Assembly (NCBI GenBank): GCA_002173415.2
Contig: NHNK02000003.1
Span: 124,001-188,000, forward strand
DNA length: 64,000 nucleotides
DNA from: Marinomonas agarivorans
GTDB lineage: Bacteria > Pseudomonadota > Gammaproteobacteria > Pseudomonadales > Marinomonadaceae
Reading direction: 5' to 3'
A program made the position numbers and the translations under genes. This document shows, piece by piece, positions 17,874-29,844 of this stretch; the first letter of the stretch is position 1; every line of letters begins with the position of its first letter. Below the pieces are notes generated by a model, which was not told the origin of the DNA, made no database searches, and saw nothing but the letters and a program-made list of their open reading frames with translations.

Positions 17874-20660
17874 GTGGTTGATAAAATGCGTGATACAGAA
17901 ACGTCACCCACATTAAATTTTTTAACCAAACAAGGGGCATTTATTGTCTCTTTTTTATTTTTTTTGTTTTTTAGTTTTGCCACTTTTTCTTACGATGCAA
18001 CAGATGCCGGTTGGTTTTATTCAGGCGATGGCAGTGTTGTGCAGAACTCAATGGGGGCTATCGGCGCGGTATTAACGGATATACTAGCGGCGTTCTTTGG
18101 CTCCTTATTTTATACCTTCCCTCTGTTGTTTTTATTGGGTGCCCTTGTGTGTTGGCGTAATGTGCATTTATTGCAACCTATTACCCATGCCAGCCTGATT
18201 CTAGCTGGCAGTCTTTTGTATTTATGTTTTGGCTCTGTATTGTGTTATTTACATTCTGTGGGCCACGATGGTTTGCAGTATGGTCATGGTGGCATTTTAG
18301 GGAAAAACCTTGGGGATTGGTTGTACCCGCTACTCGGTTATGATGGCGCCACCTTGGTGAGCTTGGCGCTGGTGGTTTTGGCACTAACCTTGATTGGTCA
18401 ACTGCATTGGTCGCGTTTATTGGAGCAGGTTGGTAAATATGCGCAAATGTCCGCCGTGCGTTTGGCAAGCTTGCTTGGTTTATCTGGCTCGAAAAACGCG
18501 CGTAATAACAACAAAGGCCGCTTAAAAACCAATGATATTTTAGGCAGTGCGTTACCGGATGCACCTGAACCTCATTTAGATGACGCGGTTCTGTCACCCT
18601 CAGATAAAAACGTGTTAGAAAAAAATACGCTAGGAAAAGAAGCCTTAGCAAGCACTGACACAATGGATGCCTTGGCAGATGAACTAGAAGAGCCTGCGTA
18701 TTTGCGTAAATCCAAATTTGGTCGCGTGAGAAGTCTATTCAAAAAATCCCCAGCCTCTGAACAAGATGACGATGACGACACACTTATTCCATTTGATGAT
18801 GACAGTGATCTGGTGGCGGATGCTCTGCTTGAGGGGAAAGTGGAAGAGCGAACCACATCAACTGGCCTTGAGCGAAAAGCAGAACCCAATATTGGCTCCC
18901 TAGATGACATTGCCTTAGAGCAAGAAGCACCTTACCTCAGTGACAATTTAGGCGATAACTTGAGCGGCAGTAGCAGCAGTACTGATATTGATGAGAATGT
19001 TACTGGCGATACGGCCTTATCACATGTTAGCAGTGTAGAGCAGAAACCGAACTTAGGTTTTGCAACAGATGTAACACAAGACCATAAACCAGCGGTTAAG
19101 ACCCTGTCTGAGGCGAAGCGTTTAGAAACCGTTGAGCAAGATCATCAGGCCGCCCCAGCGAAAACCATCACATCCGCCTACACCTTACCTGATCGTGGCG
19201 TTTTGACACCAGCACAACCGAAAAAAGGTGGTTATAGCGAAGAGGAACTCTTAGAGCTGTCGGCATTGTTAGAGCTACGTTTAGCCGATTTTGGTGTCAA
19301 GGTTGAAGTGGTCGAAGTGAACCCAGGGCCAGTGATCACACGGTTTGAAATTCAGCCAGCGCCTGGGGTAAAAGTGTCGCGCATTACCAACTTAGCGAAA
19401 GACTTGGCGCGTTCTTTGAGTGTGATGAGTGTGCGCGTGGTGGAGGTTATTGCTGGTAAATCGACGATTGGTATCGAAATACCCAATGATATTCGAGATA
19501 CCGTGTATTTTAGCGAGGTAATTAACTGCGACCTTTATGATCATTCAACCTCACCGCTCACCTTATCGTTAGGCCATGATATTGCTGGCGAACCGGTTGT
19601 GGTTGATCTGGCAAAAATGCCCCATGTATTGGTGGCAGGGACAACCGGTTCAGGTAAGTCGGTTGGTGTTAATGCCATGATCATGAGTATGTTGTTGAAG
19701 TCCACCCCCGATCAGGTGCGGATGATCATGGTGGACCCGAAAATGCTGGAGTTGTCGATTTATGAAGGCATTCCACATTTGTTAACCCCTGTTATTACGG
19801 ATATGAAAGACGCAGCAAACGGCTTGCGTTGGTCGGTTGATGAAATGGAGCGCCGCTATAAGCTGATGTCAAAAATTGGTGTGCGTAATGTGGCGGGCTT
19901 CAATAAAAAAGTCAAAGAAGCAATCGACGCGGGTAAACCACTGGAAGACCCTTTGTGGGAGCCAGAGCATGAGGCCAGATTCTCAGAAGATGGTGTGGCG
20001 CGCAGCGTACCTTATTTAGAACCCCTTCCTTACATTGTTATTGTTGTGGATGAATTTGCTGACATGATGATGATTGTCGGTAAGAAAGTTGAAGAATTGA
20101 TCGCCCGTATTGCCCAAAAAGCGCGAGCGGCAGGGATTCACCTTGTGCTTGCGACTCAGCGCCCATCCGTTGATGTTATTACTGGCTTGATTAAAGCCAA
20201 TATCCCAACGCGTATGGCCTTCCAGGTGTCTTCGAAAATTGATTCCCGCACCATTCTTGACCAAGGTGGCGCCGATCAACTGCTTGGGCAAGGGGATATG
20301 CTGTATTTACCGGCTGGCTTACCCACGCCAATTCGTGTGCATGGTGCATTTGTGTCGGATGATGAAGTGCATGCGGTGGTGGAAGAATGGAAATCCCGCG
20401 GTGAGCCCGATTACATTAGTGATGTGGTGGTGAACCCTGAAGACTTAATGTCAGGCGGAAACGCAGAAGACAAAGACGCCTTATATGACGAAGCGGTAAA
20501 AATTGTATTAGAAACACGCAAAGCGTCTATTTCTTCCATTCAACGACGTTTAAAAATTGGCTATAACCGCGCGGCAAATTTGGTGGAAGCAATGGAAGCC
20601 GCAGGCTTAGTAAGCCCAATGGGCAGCAATGGCCAAAGAGATGTTTTAATCCCTGAGTAA
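17874..20660 (+). CDS. ftsK: DNA translocase FtsK
   Basis: 928 residues from a GTG placed close behind AAGGGGAA; an ATG four codons later is possible. N-terminal domain with four membrane segments (about 20-190), an acidic linker (about 200-440), then the motor: alpha/beta domains with GVKVSRI, Walker A GTTGSGKS (about 588-595), Walker [13 protein letters not shown], and the C-terminal gamma winged helix ([29 protein letters not shown]) that reads KOPS and contacts XerD. FtsK links septum formation to chromosome dimer resolution. The linker is shorter than in E. coli. lolA and rarA follow in the usual order. Confidence 0.97.
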   Translation: MVDKMRDTETSPTLNFLTKQGAFIVSFLFFLFFSFATFSYDATDAGWFYSGDGSVVQNSMGAIGAVLTDILAAFFGSLFYTFPLLFLLGALVCWRNVHLLQPITHASLILAGSLLYLCFGSVLCYLHSVGHDGLQYGHGGILGKNLGDWLYPLLGYDGATLVSLALVVLALTLIGQLHWSRLLEQVGKYAQMSAVRLASLLGLSGSKNARNNNKGRLKTNDILGSALPDAPEPHLDDAVLSPSDKNVLEKNTLGKEALASTDTMDALADELEEPAYLRKSKFGRVRSLFKKSPASEQDDDDDTLIPFDDDSDLVADALLEGKVEERTTSTGLERKAEPNIGSLDDIALEQEAPYLSDNLGDNLSGSSSSTDIDENVTGDTALSHVSSVEQKPNLGFATDVTQDHKPAVKTLSEAKRLETVEQDHQAAPAKTITSAYTLPDRGVLTPAQPKKGGYSEEELLELSALLELRLADFGVKVEVVEVNPGPVITRFEIQPAPGVKVSRITNLAKDLARSLSVMSVRVVEVIAGKSTIGIEIPNDIRDTVYFSEVINCDLYDHSTSPLTLSLGHDIAGEPVVVDLAKMPHVLVAGTTGSGKSVGVNAMIMSMLLKSTPDQVRMIMVDPKMLELSIYEGIPHLLTPVITDMKDAANGLRWSVDEMERRYKLMSKIGVRNVAGFNKKVKEAIDAGKPLEDPLWEPEHEARFSEDGVARSVPYLEPLPYIVIVVDEFADMMMIVGKKVEELIARIAQKARAAGIHLVLATQRPSVDVITGLIKANIPTRMAFQVSSKIDSRTILDQGGADQLLGQGDMLYLPAGLPTPIRVHGAFVSDDEVHAVVEEWKSRGEPDYISDVVVNPEDLMSGGNAEDKDALYDEAVKIVLETRKASISSIQRRLKIGYNRAANLVEAMEAAGLVSPMGSNGQRDVLIPE

Positions 20661-20663
20661 TAA

Positions 20664-21407
20664 ATGAGTAAAGCGTTAAGTATGAAAACACCATCGAGTA
20701 AAACAGGATGCGCCGCATTTTTTCCGTTAGCCCTAATAGCTGCCAGAATAGCTCTTTCCAGAATAGCTCCTGCCAGAACAGTTATGGCCGCCTGTCTTTT
20801 TGCTATTGGCTTTGGCTTTAGTGCAAATGGTGTCAGTGCGAATGATGCGGACCAACTAGCCGATTTATTGCAAAGCAACCGCAATATTGCTGGCGATTTT
20901 GAACAGATTACTTACGATGAAACGGGTTTTGAACAGCAAAAAAGCCAAGGTACTTTTATTCTGGCTCAGCCTAATCGTTTTGTCTGGGAGACCGAATTGC
21001 CTTTCCCTCAAAAAATTGTATCGGATGGTGACAACATTACGATTTGGGACATCGATTTGGAGCAAGCCTCGCAAAAATCGTTTGCTAATACCCTAGGTAA
21101 CTCGCCAGCGGCCTTGCTGAGCCGACCTGCTAACGAGGTTTTGCCCCATTATAATGTGACGCAGTTTGGCCAAGTTGGCGCTGAACAGATAAGGTTTGAG
21201 CTGATACCTAATAATGACGAAGGTCTGTTTGCTAACCTTGTTCTGAGTTTTAAAAACACCAGTATCCATACCATGAAAATTCAAGACACATTAGGGCAAA
21301 CAACCGTTATCCGTTTTGCTAATCTTGAACATCACCAAGGGGCTGATTTGGCACGTTTCAAGCTAGTCTTGCCAGATTACGTGGATTTGATTATTGAAGG
21401 CCAATAA
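20664..21407 (+). CDS. lolA: Outer-membrane lipoprotein carrier protein LolA
   Basis: 247 residues, 3 bases after ftsK. The conserved core begins at [11 protein letters not shown] and contains [18 protein letters not shown] and [14 protein letters not shown], typical of the LolA half-barrel that carries lipoproteins through the periplasm. The N-terminal 58 residues are unusually long for a signal peptide: the hydrophobic part (about 40-55) is preceded by a segment with the repeated pattern [12 protein letters not shown], encoded by three tandem copies of a 15-base unit (20743-20783). Translation may start at the internal ATG of [11 protein letters not shown] (residue 41). Confidence 0.9.
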   Translation: MSKALSMKTPSSKTGCAAFFPLALIAARIALSRIAPARTVMAACLFAIGFGFSANGVSANDADQLADLLQSNRNIAGDFEQITYDETGFEQQKSQGTFILAQPNRFVWETELPFPQKIVSDGDNITIWDIDLEQASQKSFANTLGNSPAALLSRPANEVLPHYNVTQFGQVGAEQIRFELIPNNDEGLFANLVLSFKNTSIHTMKIQDTLGQTTVIRFANLEHHQGADLARFKLVLPDYVDLIIEGQ

Positions 21408-21412
21408 ACAAG

Positions 21413-22891
21413 ATGGATGATCTGTTTGCTGCGCAATGGGATAAACACGAACCACTGGCGGCGCGCATGCGACCAACGTCATTAGATAACTATATCGGGC
21501 AAGAACATCTGGTGGGCGCAGGCAAGCCTCTGCGGAAAATGGTTGAAACAGGCCGTTGCCATTCTTTTATTTTGTGGGGGCCTCCTGGTGTTGGTAAAAC
21601 CACATTTGCCAAATTACTGTCTAATCAATTACAAACGCACTTTTTAGAACTGTCTGCTGTCATGTCTGGCGTTAAAGACATTCGAGCCGCGGTTGAGCAA
21701 GCACAACAGCATAAAATGATGGCAAAAGGGCAGACCCTATTGTTCGTTGATGAAGTGCATCGTTTTAATAAAGCGCAGCAGGACGCGTTTTTGCCCTTTA
21801 TTGAAGATGGTACTTTTCTGTTTGTCGGTGCAACAACCGAAAACCCAGCCTTTGAATTGAATTCCGCCTTGCTATCCCGTGCACGTGTTTATCGGTTAAA
21901 AAAACCAAGTGTAGAATCTGTTCGAGACGGTTTACTAAGAGCCTTGCAGGATGCCGACAAAGGCTATGGCGATCGAGAAATTCAGGTAGAGGAAAGCATT
22001 GAAGACAATTTTTTAGACGCCATTGCCCATGCGGCCGATGGTGATGTACGTCGCTCCTTGAACTTGTTAGAACTGCTCGTTGATATGGCGGATGAAGAGC
22101 AGGGGAAGCTGCGTATCACAGAAGCACATTTATTGGATGTATTGGGGCAAAACTATCGGGCTTTTGATAAAAATGGCGATATGTTTTATGACCAAATTTC
22201 TGCGTTTCATAAATCTGTTCGAGGTTCTTCCCCCGATGGCGCTTTGTATTGGTTGGCGAGAATGTTGGATGGTGGCTGTGACCCACTTTATATTGCCAGA
22301 CGTTTACTGGCCATTGCCTCAGAAGATGTCGGCAATGCAGACCCTAGGGGGTTACAAGTTGCGCTCAACGCATGGGATGTTTTTTTACGAGTCGGGCCAG
22401 CAGAAGGCAATCGAGCCATTGCCCAAGCAGCAGTATATTTAGCCGCTGCTCCCAAAAGCAATGCTGTGTATACGGCTTTTAAAAGCGTTATGGCCGATGT
22501 GGCTTCACAACCCAGTTATGAGGTGCCTGAGCATTTGCGTAATGCGCCAACTGAGTTGGCCAAATCCTTGGGACATGGCAAAGAATACCGTTATGCCCAT
22601 GACGAAGCCGATGCCTACGCCGCAGGAGAGTCATATTTACCGCGTGAATTGTCACAGACAAGATACTACCAACCAACGGATCGTGGGTTGGAGAAGAAAA
22701 TTGGTGAAAAACTGGCTTGGTTGGCAGAGCTAGACGAGCAAAGTCCACAGCGGCGCTACTTTGATTTAGTAGATAAGGATTTAGTAGATAAGGACTTAGT
22801 AGGTAAGGATTCAATGGGCCATGATGCAATGGGTTATGATTCAATGAGCAATCCCACTAACTCAAGAATGAACAATGAGGATGAGTTATGA
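21413..22891 (+). CDS. rarA: Replication-associated recombination protein A (MgsA/RarA)
   Basis: 492 residues. AAA+ ATPase with Walker A GPPGVGKT (about 56-63) and Walker [12 protein letters not shown]; sensor region [20 protein letters not shown]-terminal tetramerisation part with [10 protein letters not shown]. RarA acts at stalled replication forks. After the normal end of the family (near [13 protein letters not shown]) there is an extra tail of about 40 residues made of repeats of the type DLVDK/DSMG/DAMG, encoded by degenerate 15-base tandem repeats (about 22762-22855). The stop overlaps the crcB start by four bases. Confidence 0.95.
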   Translation: MDDLFAAQWDKHEPLAARMRPTSLDNYIGQEHLVGAGKPLRKMVETGRCHSFILWGPPGVGKTTFAKLLSNQLQTHFLELSAVMSGVKDIRAAVEQAQQHKMMAKGQTLLFVDEVHRFNKAQQDAFLPFIEDGTFLFVGATTENPAFELNSALLSRARVYRLKKPSVESVRDGLLRALQDADKGYGDREIQVEESIEDNFLDAIAHAADGDVRRSLNLLELLVDMADEEQGKLRITEAHLLDVLGQNYRAFDKNGDMFYDQISAFHKSVRGSSPDGALYWLARMLDGGCDPLYIARRLLAIASEDVGNADPRGLQVALNAWDVFLRVGPAEGNRAIAQAAVYLAAAPKSNAVYTAFKSVMADVASQPSYEVPEHLRNAPTELAKSLGHGKEYRYAHDEADAYAAGESYLPRELSQTRYYQPTDRGLEKKIGEKLAWLAELDEQSPQRRYFDLVDKDLVDKDLVGKDSMGHDAMGYDSMSNPTNSRMNNEDEL

Positions 22892-23277
22892 GTCTCTACA
22901 TGATGGTTGCTTTGGGTGGCGCGTTAGGGGCGATGGCGCGCTTTGCTTTAGGTAAGTGGTTAACAGCTTCGCTATCCGGTGTTGGCTTGTGGTCTGCGTT
23001 TCCTTGGGCGACCTTTTCGATTAATGTCATTGGCAGTTTGGCAATGGGTTTCGCATTTGTTTTATTGACGGAAAAAATAACGAGTTGGGAAGCGTATCGT
23101 CCATTAATCATGGTGGGCTTTTTGGGTGGTTTTACTACTTTTTCTACTTTTTCCTTAGAAATCCTTTCGCTTATTAATCAACAGGCTTGGCTAAGTGCCT
23201 TAAGCTATTTATCATTGAGTTGCTTCTGTGGGGTAGCGGGCGCAGCACTCGGGATTTTTCTGGGTCGCTTGCTATAA
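22888..23277 (+). CDS. crcB: Fluoride channel CrcB/Fluc
   Basis: 129 residues, four membrane helices. The family signatures are present: [12 protein letters not shown] at the N-terminus, [11 protein letters not shown] and [12 protein letters not shown]. The dimeric channel exports fluoride across the inner membrane. ATGA overlap with rarA indicates translational coupling. I saw no fluoride riboswitch upstream, which fits its place inside the operon. Confidence 0.95.
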   Translation: MSLYMMVALGGALGAMARFALGKWLTASLSGVGLWSAFPWATFSINVIGSLAMGFAFVLLTEKITSWEAYRPLIMVGFLGGFTTFSTFSLEILSLINQQAWLSALSYLSLSCFCGVAGAALGIFLGRLL

Positions 23278-24630
<1,353 letters not shown>

Positions 24631-24786
24631 TCCGGTCTCTTTCCCAGTCATGATGGAAATAACATCACGGGAATAACATCGTTGGAATAACATCGCGGCG
24701 GAATGCCTCTGATCTTGTTGGATTTGAGCTGTTCCGTCTTTTTAGTATTTTTGATTTACAATCATCAACAAAATAAAGGCATTACT

Positions 24787-25548
24787 ATGGCAGGAAAGGT
24801 TTATCTGATCGGCGGTGGCCCTGGCGATCCAGAACTATTGACCTTGAAAGCACACCGTCTGCTGGCTCAAGCCGATGTGGTTCTTTATGATCGTTTGGTT
24901 GGCGATCGCATCATTGCCTTAATACCTCCTACCGCAGAGGCTTTGTATGTTGGCAAAGCCAGATCAAAACACAGTTTACCGCAAGCCGATATCAATACGT
25001 TATTGTGTGCCAAAGCAAAGGAAGGTAAGCAAGTTGTGCGCCTTAAAGGCGGTGACCCTTTTATTTTTGGGCGTGGTGGTGAAGAAATAGAAGAGCTTGT
25101 CGAAGCCGGTGTGAGTTTTGAAGTGGTACCAGGAGTCACTGCGGCGGCAGGCTGTGCAGCCTATGCCGGTATTCCTTTAACGCACAGGGATTATGCACAA
25201 TCGGTGCGTTTTGTTACAGGTCATTTAAAAGATGGTTCAACGGATTTGCCTTGGGAAGAGTTGGTTTATCCAGCACAAACCTTGGTTATTTACATGGGGC
25301 TGACTGGACTTGCGGAAACGGCAATAAAACTCATGGAACACGGTATGAGAGCAACTATGCCAGTTGCTGTAGTAGAAAAAGGCACAACGCCAGAGCAAAG
25401 AGTATTTACGGCGACAATTGCAGACATTAATGATGTTGTGCTAGCAAATAATGTGGTTTCCCCAAGCTTATTAATCATAGGCGATGTGGTTGAGTTACGA
25501 GATCGTCTTGCATGGTTTAGTAAAGAGAGTTTAGTAAAGAAAGTTTAG
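24787..25548 (+). CDS. cobA: Uroporphyrinogen-III C-methyltransferase
   Basis: 253 residues from [19 protein letters not shown], preceded by AAAGG; an upstream in-frame extension of 28 residues is not family-like. Signature motifs: [58 protein letters not shown]. It methylates uroporphyrinogen III to precorrin-2 for siroheme or cobalamin. It stands alone rather than as CysG. The C-terminus (SKESLVKKV) is encoded within a tandem array of the 14-15-base unit AGTTTAGTAAAGAG (25515-25574) that continues past the stop, so the last residues are probably variable between strains. Confidence 0.92.
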   Translation: MAGKVYLIGGGPGDPELLTLKAHRLLAQADVVLYDRLVGDRIIALIPPTAEALYVGKARSKHSLPQADINTLLCAKAKEGKQVVRLKGGDPFIFGRGGEEIEELVEAGVSFEVVPGVTAAAGCAAYAGIPLTHRDYAQSVRFVTGHLKDGSTDLPWEELVYPAQTLVIYMGLTGLAETAIKLMEHGMRATMPVAVVEKGTTPEQRVFTATIADINDVVLANNVVSPSLLIIGDVVELRDRLAWFSKESLVKKV

Positions 25549-25574
25549 TGAAGAGAGTTTAGTAAAGAGAACTC
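25515..25574. repeat. Four tandem copies of AGTTTAGTAAAGAG at the cobA 3' end
   Basis: The array spans the cobA stop codon; units differ by one or two bases. It changes the length of the protein tail if units are gained or lost. Confidence 0.75.
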
Positions 25575-25650
25575 AATAAATGAAACCAAATAGCTAAGAT
25601 TTATTAATGAATAAGATTTAGCGTCCAGAGCTCTACTGTAGAAAAGGCGA

Positions 25651-25965
25651 TTAAAGACAGTTTTTTGGTTTGGGCAAGCCTGCTAATTTAGCAATGAGTT
25701 TGGCAGGACTGCCCGGAAACAACATCATCAGATACATGCTTTTGCCTTTTTCTGCCCCTAATTTTTTAGCGACTGCTTTTACTAATGGCCGCATGGCGGG
25801 TGATAGTTCGAATTCAGTATAAAAGTCTCGTAATAAATAAATAATTTCCCAGTGATCGTCCGTCAGTTCGATGCCTTCTTCGGCCGCAAGCGTACGGGCA
25901 ATATCTTGATTCCAATCGGCTAGATTAAGCAAATAGCCTTCTTTATCCAGTTTGACGTCTGCCAT
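25651..25965 (-). CDS. tusE: Sulfurtransferase TusE (DsrC family)
   Basis: 104 residues. DsrC/TusE fold with GYLLNLADWN, LTDDHWEIIYLLRDFY and the conserved penultimate cysteine at the very end (PKPKNCL). TusE takes sulfur from TusBCD and passes it to MnmA for 2-thiouridine synthesis in tRNA. Last gene of tusDCBE, 45 bases after tusB. Confidence 0.93.
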   Translation of the reverse strand: MADVKLDKEGYLLNLADWNQDIARTLAAEEGIELTDDHWEIIYLLRDFYTEFELSPAMRPLVKAVAKKLGAEKGKSMYLMMLFPGSPAKLIAKLAGLPKPKNCL

Positions 25966-26010
25966 TACCCTTACTCGCTGTTGTTTGTGTTACTCATAAT
26001 CATATGGCTA

Positions 26011-26361
26011 TTACCAAGCGATGTGATCGTACTTTTCTGTGATGGTTACCCATTGTGCCGCATTAATGAGCTGATAAGGCTGTGCTTTACTTTTGTCCTT
26101 ATTTGAGCCTTCATCTAACTGTTCGATGGCAGTGAAACCATTGGTATTTTGAGTAATGCCAAAAACAGCGGCGTCTTCTGCTAATAAATACACTGGAATG
26201 TGTAACTCGTGGGCTTTTGTTAGCACGGGGTCTTGCCTTTGAGCCCTTAACACACCTTCTTCAATAAGCAAGATTGCATCGCCAGTTTGCAGACTCAATA
26301 GTATGTCTCGAGTGCAGGATTCGGAATAATTGCAGCAATTGATTTGGTGTAAACGCGACAT
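26011..26361 (-). CDS. tusB: Sulfur relay protein TusB (DsrH family)
   Basis: 116 residues; LHQINC at the start, GDAILLIEEGVL and VYLLAEDAAVFG fit the DsrH/TusB family. It forms the TusBCD hexamer with its neighbours. It begins two bases after tusC ends, indicating coupled expression. A low-complexity insertion (DEGSNKDKSKAQ) near the end is unusual for the family. Confidence 0.85.
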   Translation of the reverse strand: MSRLHQINCCNYSESCTRDILLSLQTGDAILLIEEGVLRAQRQDPVLTKAHELHIPVYLLAEDAAVFGITQNTNGFTAIEQLDEGSNKDKSKAQPYQLINAAQWVTITEKYDHIAW

Positions 26362-26362
26362 A

Positions 26363-26701
26363 TTAAAACCTCAATACACAAGCATGGCGAGTGAGTATAT
26401 CTTGCCACTCTGTGTGTGTAACAGGTGTGGCTAGTGGCGAGATGGATAGCCCTTCCACTTCGATGGCAGGAACATACAACTTATCAATGTCATAAAACTC
26501 AAAGCTTGGCAGCATTTTATACAGAGCTTTACCATGTTGATGGCTTGACTGTTGCTCGTTCAGTAATAAGGCAACCCCTGCGCCTGAAAAAGCAAAAGCA
26601 ACGGGCTGTTCAAATGTCGCTAGCACAAGAGCCAGTTCTAGGCCTTCTTTAGCCGCCAAACCTTGGTAGGGAGATGAGGTGATATGAATTAACGTTGTCA
26701 T
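26363..26701 (-). CDS. tusC: Sulfur relay protein TusC (DsrF family)
   Basis: 112 residues; HITSSPYQGLAAKEGLELAL, VAFAFSGAGVALLL and FYDIDKLYVPAIE are typical of DsrF/TusC. It is the structural partner of TusD and TusB in the sulfur relay for tRNA thiolation. Confidence 0.9.
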   Translation of the reverse strand: MTTLIHITSSPYQGLAAKEGLELALVLATFEQPVAFAFSGAGVALLLNEQQSSHQHGKALYKMLPSFEFYDIDKLYVPAIEVEGLSISPLATPVTHTEWQDILTRHACVLRF

Positions 26702-26812
26702 AGGTGCCTTGCTTGCTGTATTCGTTTTTGCTCTTTTTTTGCTCTAATAGTAATAGTAGGTAAGGTTATTTTAACGTGTCAGGTGGCGTTTCATTCTTTA
26801 TTGCATTAAAAG

Positions 26813-27205
26813 TTAATTAAAAGTGATTAATTTATCGCTGTCATTCATGAGTGCAACCAAAGAGCCTAACCCTTCCAAGGTAAAGCCATCGGCAAGAGTT
26901 GCAACCGTTTCTTCATAGCGTTGGCTTTCGGTTTCATTTATAACACCTCGACCAACGGCTGCGGCGATGCATAATGACAATGGAATATTATTCGTCTGTC
27001 CAAACACTTGCCAAGCGGTTTGAATATTAAATTCATCTCTTGCCACTTGGTTCAGCTTATTACCAATTAAGACTGAATCTTGATAGAAAAAAACACCGAG
27101 CAGTTGGTGTTTTGAATTAGCAATAATTGCCTGTGCAAATGTTAGTGCAGAATGGCAGGCCCGACTTGAAAATGGCGATCCTTTTATCAATAGTGCGTAG
27201 CGCAT
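26813..27205 (-). CDS. tusD: Sulfurtransferase TusD (DsrE family)
   Basis: About 130 residues from MRYALLIKGSPFSS, with AAGAGAT upstream; an in-frame ATG six codons earlier is less likely. DsrE-like fold with FAQAIIANSKHQLLGVFFYQDSV and the catalytic cysteine in PLSLCIAAAVGRG. First gene of tusDCBE; TusD accepts sulfur from TusA. A 111-base gap to tusC is longer than the other spacings. Confidence 0.9.
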   Translation of the reverse strand: MRYALLIKGSPFSSRACHSALTFAQAIIANSKHQLLGVFFYQDSVLIGNKLNQVARDEFNIQTAWQVFGQTNNIPLSLCIAAAVGRGVINETESQRYEETVATLADGFTLEGLGSLVALMNDSDKLITFN

Positions 27206-27229
27206 TGATGATATCTCTTGCAATAATAA

Positions 27230-27251
27230 GAAAAGGTCACCTAGGTGACCT
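27230..27251 (-). terminator. Terminator of yccA
   Basis: The 18-base palindrome AGGTCACCTAGGTGACCT followed on the minus strand by TTTTC, 60 bases past the yccA stop. Confidence 0.6.
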
Positions 27252-27308
27252 CTTCGATAGTATCATTTATTGCTTGATGCAATGAGAGCAACTCGCAAGA
27301 AATGGGTA

Positions 27309-27968
27309 TTAGTCATCACTTGCCATGCCAAGTAGGCTTAGTAGGCTGATGAATAAGTTATAGATGGAAACATACAGTGTCACTGTTGCCATAACATAGT
27401 TAACGTCATCGCCACCACGCACGATTTCACCAGTTTGGTATAAAATCATCGCTGCAGAAAATAGTGCGAAGCCTACAGAAATGAAGATTTGCAGTGCTGG
27501 CATTTGTACGAAGAAACCAAGAATAACGGCGAACAACAGAACAAAGAAGCCAACAGTTAAGAAGCCACTCAAGAAACTAAAATCTTTTTTCGAAATTAGT
27601 GCATAAGCAGACAAACCTAAGAAGGATAAACCTGTTAATGCCAAGGCACTCATAATCAAAGAAGCGCCATTAGCCAAACTTAGGAACATATTTAAAATAG
27701 GACCTAACGTGAATCCCATAAAACCGGTTAGGGCGAATACACACAAAATGCCTATGCCGCTATTTTGGAATTTACTGGTCAGGAATAACAATCCATAGAA
27801 ACCTACCAAAGTAATGATAAGACCTGGATGCGGTAAATTTAAAACCATACTGATGCCAGCCGTAAACGCACTGAACAATAAGGTTAAAGCCAAAAGACCA
27901 TAGGTGTTTCTCAAGGTTTTGCTAATCGCTTGAGAAGAACCCGTTGAAACAGCGTCGGTATATCTCAT
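27309..27968 (-). CDS. yccA: Bax inhibitor-1 family membrane protein YccA
   Basis: 219 residues, seven hydrophobic segments, ending in the family C-terminus (YVSIYNLFISLLSLLGMASDD). YccA is an inner-membrane protein known in E. coli to be a substrate and modulator of the FtsH protease. Its location beside the tus genes is the common arrangement (yccA next to tusE in enterobacteria). Confidence 0.9.
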   Translation of the reverse strand: MRYTDAVSTGSSQAISKTLRNTYGLLALTLLFSAFTAGISMVLNLPHPGLIITLVGFYGLLFLTSKFQNSGIGILCVFALTGFMGFTLGPILNMFLSLANGASLIMSALALTGLSFLGLSAYALISKKDFSFLSGFLTVGFFVLLFAVILGFFVQMPALQIFISVGFALFSAAMILYQTGEIVRGGDDVNYVMATVTLYVSIYNLFISLLSLLGMASDD

Positions 27969-28195
27969 TTTTTTACTCCTACCACTGATTAAATGAAATT
28001 ATAGCAAATCTTTATCGAACTAATATGGCGATCTTAACTTAAAAACTCAAGGGCTGTGATGATATTTTTATGACGATAACAGCAGAAAATCGCCTATTTT
28101 TACATTACGCAGAGGGTAAAAAGTAGGTTCACATTTTTTGTAAGAGGCGGCTATCACCTTCGATAGGAATTTGTGTTGATTATGAAATTAGGATT

Positions 28196-28230
28196 CAAAA
28201 AAGCGCTACAAGCAAAGACGATGTAGCGCT
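28196..28230 (-). terminator. Terminator of hpf
   Basis: AGCGCTACA (28202-28210) pairs with TGTAGCGCT (28222-28230) and is followed on the minus strand by a T-run. It lies 110 bases downstream of hpf. The rest of the 27969-28339 spacer shows no gene. Confidence 0.7.
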
Positions 28231-28339
28231 AAGTGTTTGTGGCGTTTTTCTCTTTGCTATTATAGCGAATATTTCTATTGGGCAGCATGGTTCAAATAAT
28301 CACTTTAATAGAAAGGAATCACTTAATAAAAAGAGTGAT

Positions 28340-28657
28340 CTAAGAGGCAACCATCGGCTTTTGATGATTCGCACTTTGTTTGGTTTTGTGTTTGTTTATT
28401 TGACGAGCCAACTTTTCTGCCATAGCGTCAATAGCATGGAATAATCGATTCTCTGATGCGGCAACGGCAAATAACTCTTTGCCCGGTAAGTGAATTCTTG
28501 CTTCTGCTTTTTGCTCATGATTGTCTTGCATGAGTGTGACTTGTATGGTGGTAATTTGATCGGTAAGACGGCTTAACTTATCCATTTTTTCATTGATGTG
28601 TTCTTTTAAGGCGGGAGTAATATCGACATGGTGTCCTGTAATGTTGATAGTATACAT
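28340..28657 (-). CDS. hpf: Ribosome hibernation promoting factor
   Basis: 105 residues, short HPF/YfiA family. GHHVDITPALKEHINEKMDKL is the family start, followed by KAEARIHLPGKELFAVAAS and AIDAMAEKLARQINKHK. It binds the 30S subunit in stationary phase and promotes 100S dimers. Start preceded by GGAGAA. Here it is not next to rpoN, the frequent neighbour in gammaproteobacteria. Confidence 0.92.
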   Translation of the reverse strand: MYTINITGHHVDITPALKEHINEKMDKLSRLTDQITTIQVTLMQDNHEQKAEARIHLPGKELFAVAASENRLFHAIDAMAEKLARQINKHKTKQSANHQKPMVAS

Positions 28658-28818
28658 ACCGTTTTCTCCTTTCTGTAAATGGTGTTAACAACAGTCTAGT
28701 AAAACCAGACCCCGTTTATTCAGCATAGGAAGCGAATGTACTTTCGTCAAAGACCATTTGTTGGAGATTCGTAGACTTTTGTTCTACCTCAAACAATAAA
28801 AATTAACTTGGATTTTAG

Positions 28819-28846
28819 TGTGACATCAGGCGCAATTTGCTACACT
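28819..28846 (+). promoter_or_regulatory. Candidate extended -10 promoter for the DnaT-like gene
   Basis: TGTGAC at 28819-28824 and TGC-TACACT (extended -10, 28838-28846) are separated by 16 bases, about 130 bases before the start codon. No experimental support. Confidence 0.4.
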
Positions 28847-28977
28847 CTGTTTACTATTTGGTTGTAAATATGCAATCCATTTAACTATTAGAGTCAATTT
28901 CAGTTTGTAGTCAATTTAAATAAAAGTTGTAATCAATTTTAAAAGTCTTGTCATTGAGAAAGCGGTGTCCTTTTCAT

Positions 28978-29844
28978 ATGTCTCAGAATGATTTTATTCT
29001 TCCTGTTTCTTTCCAAGCTGCCCAGAAAATAGGCCTAGAAGAATCTGTGCTATTGGCTTTTTTACAGCAAAAAATGTTCTTAACGTCGACTAGTTCATTA
29101 CAAATTGGTTTAACCGAACTGTCTTCTCAGCTTGCCTTTTGGACTCCTCAAGTACTGTTACGGATTTTGTCTAATTTGCAGGCTCATCAACTATTGCAGT
29201 TCGAGCGCTCGGCGGACAGTTTAATTATTACTTTAGCGGCTGAAAATATTGATCAACATGTCAAAAATCAGCCTAAAAAGGCGATTGCAGAGCAGGCTAT
29301 AACAACAGCTAAGTCAGGCAAAAAAACAAACTCAGACAACGAATTACTTCATAAAGTCAATCGCTTGCAGCAGGTAGCTAGGCAGAAAACAGATCAAGAC
29401 CCTCAATATCATACACATGTGCAAATAAAGGCCAATACAAGTAATGATGTTGATAATGTTATTACGCCTCCGATGACAGAGCCAACAAAACATAATCGTC
29501 GTGGTGTATCCGATTTTGATTTATACCTCGAGCAACAAGAACGAACTCGCCAACCGGATCAATGGCAGCCAGAAACAGGAACACTAGAGCAAATTAATCA
29601 AGCCGGTATTCCTCATGATTTTGCGTTGCAACTGCAAACTGAGTTTCTGTTACGAATTAAAGAGCAAAGAAAAAATGTTCGTACATGGAACAGTGAATTC
29701 TTTAAATATGTAAAACGTCAATGGCAGTACAAACAAACGGATCGGAATTCCTATGAAGGCGCCTCAAACAGCACATACCATTCTCGAACCTCTAAAGAGC
29801 AAGTTAGCGATGCACTCTCAAACATCCACGACACAGACTGGTAA
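28978..29844 (+). CDS. DnaT-domain replication/primosome protein
   Basis: 288 residues from MSQNDFILPVSF (an in-frame extension of ten residues exists). The N-terminal 100 residues form a winged-helix-like domain; a polar linker follows (about 105-205). The C-terminal part matches the DnaT single-strand-binding domain: QWQPETGTLEQINQAGIP, DFALQLQTEF, WNSEFFKYVKRQW. In enterobacteria DnaT works with PriB and DnaC in replication restart. The next gene, a lambda-P-like protein, overlaps its end, so the pair probably acts together in loading DnaB. Confidence 0.75.
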   Translation: MSQNDFILPVSFQAAQKIGLEESVLLAFLQQKMFLTSTSSLQIGLTELSSQLAFWTPQVLLRILSNLQAHQLLQFERSADSLIITLAAENIDQHVKNQPKKAIAEQAITTAKSGKKTNSDNELLHKVNRLQQVARQKTDQDPQYHTHVQIKANTSNDVDNVITPPMTEPTKHNRRGVSDFDLYLEQQERTRQPDQWQPETGTLEQINQAGIPHDFALQLQTEFLLRIKEQRKNVRTWNSEFFKYVKRQWQYKQTDRNSYEGASNSTYHSRTSKEQVSDALSNIHDTDW

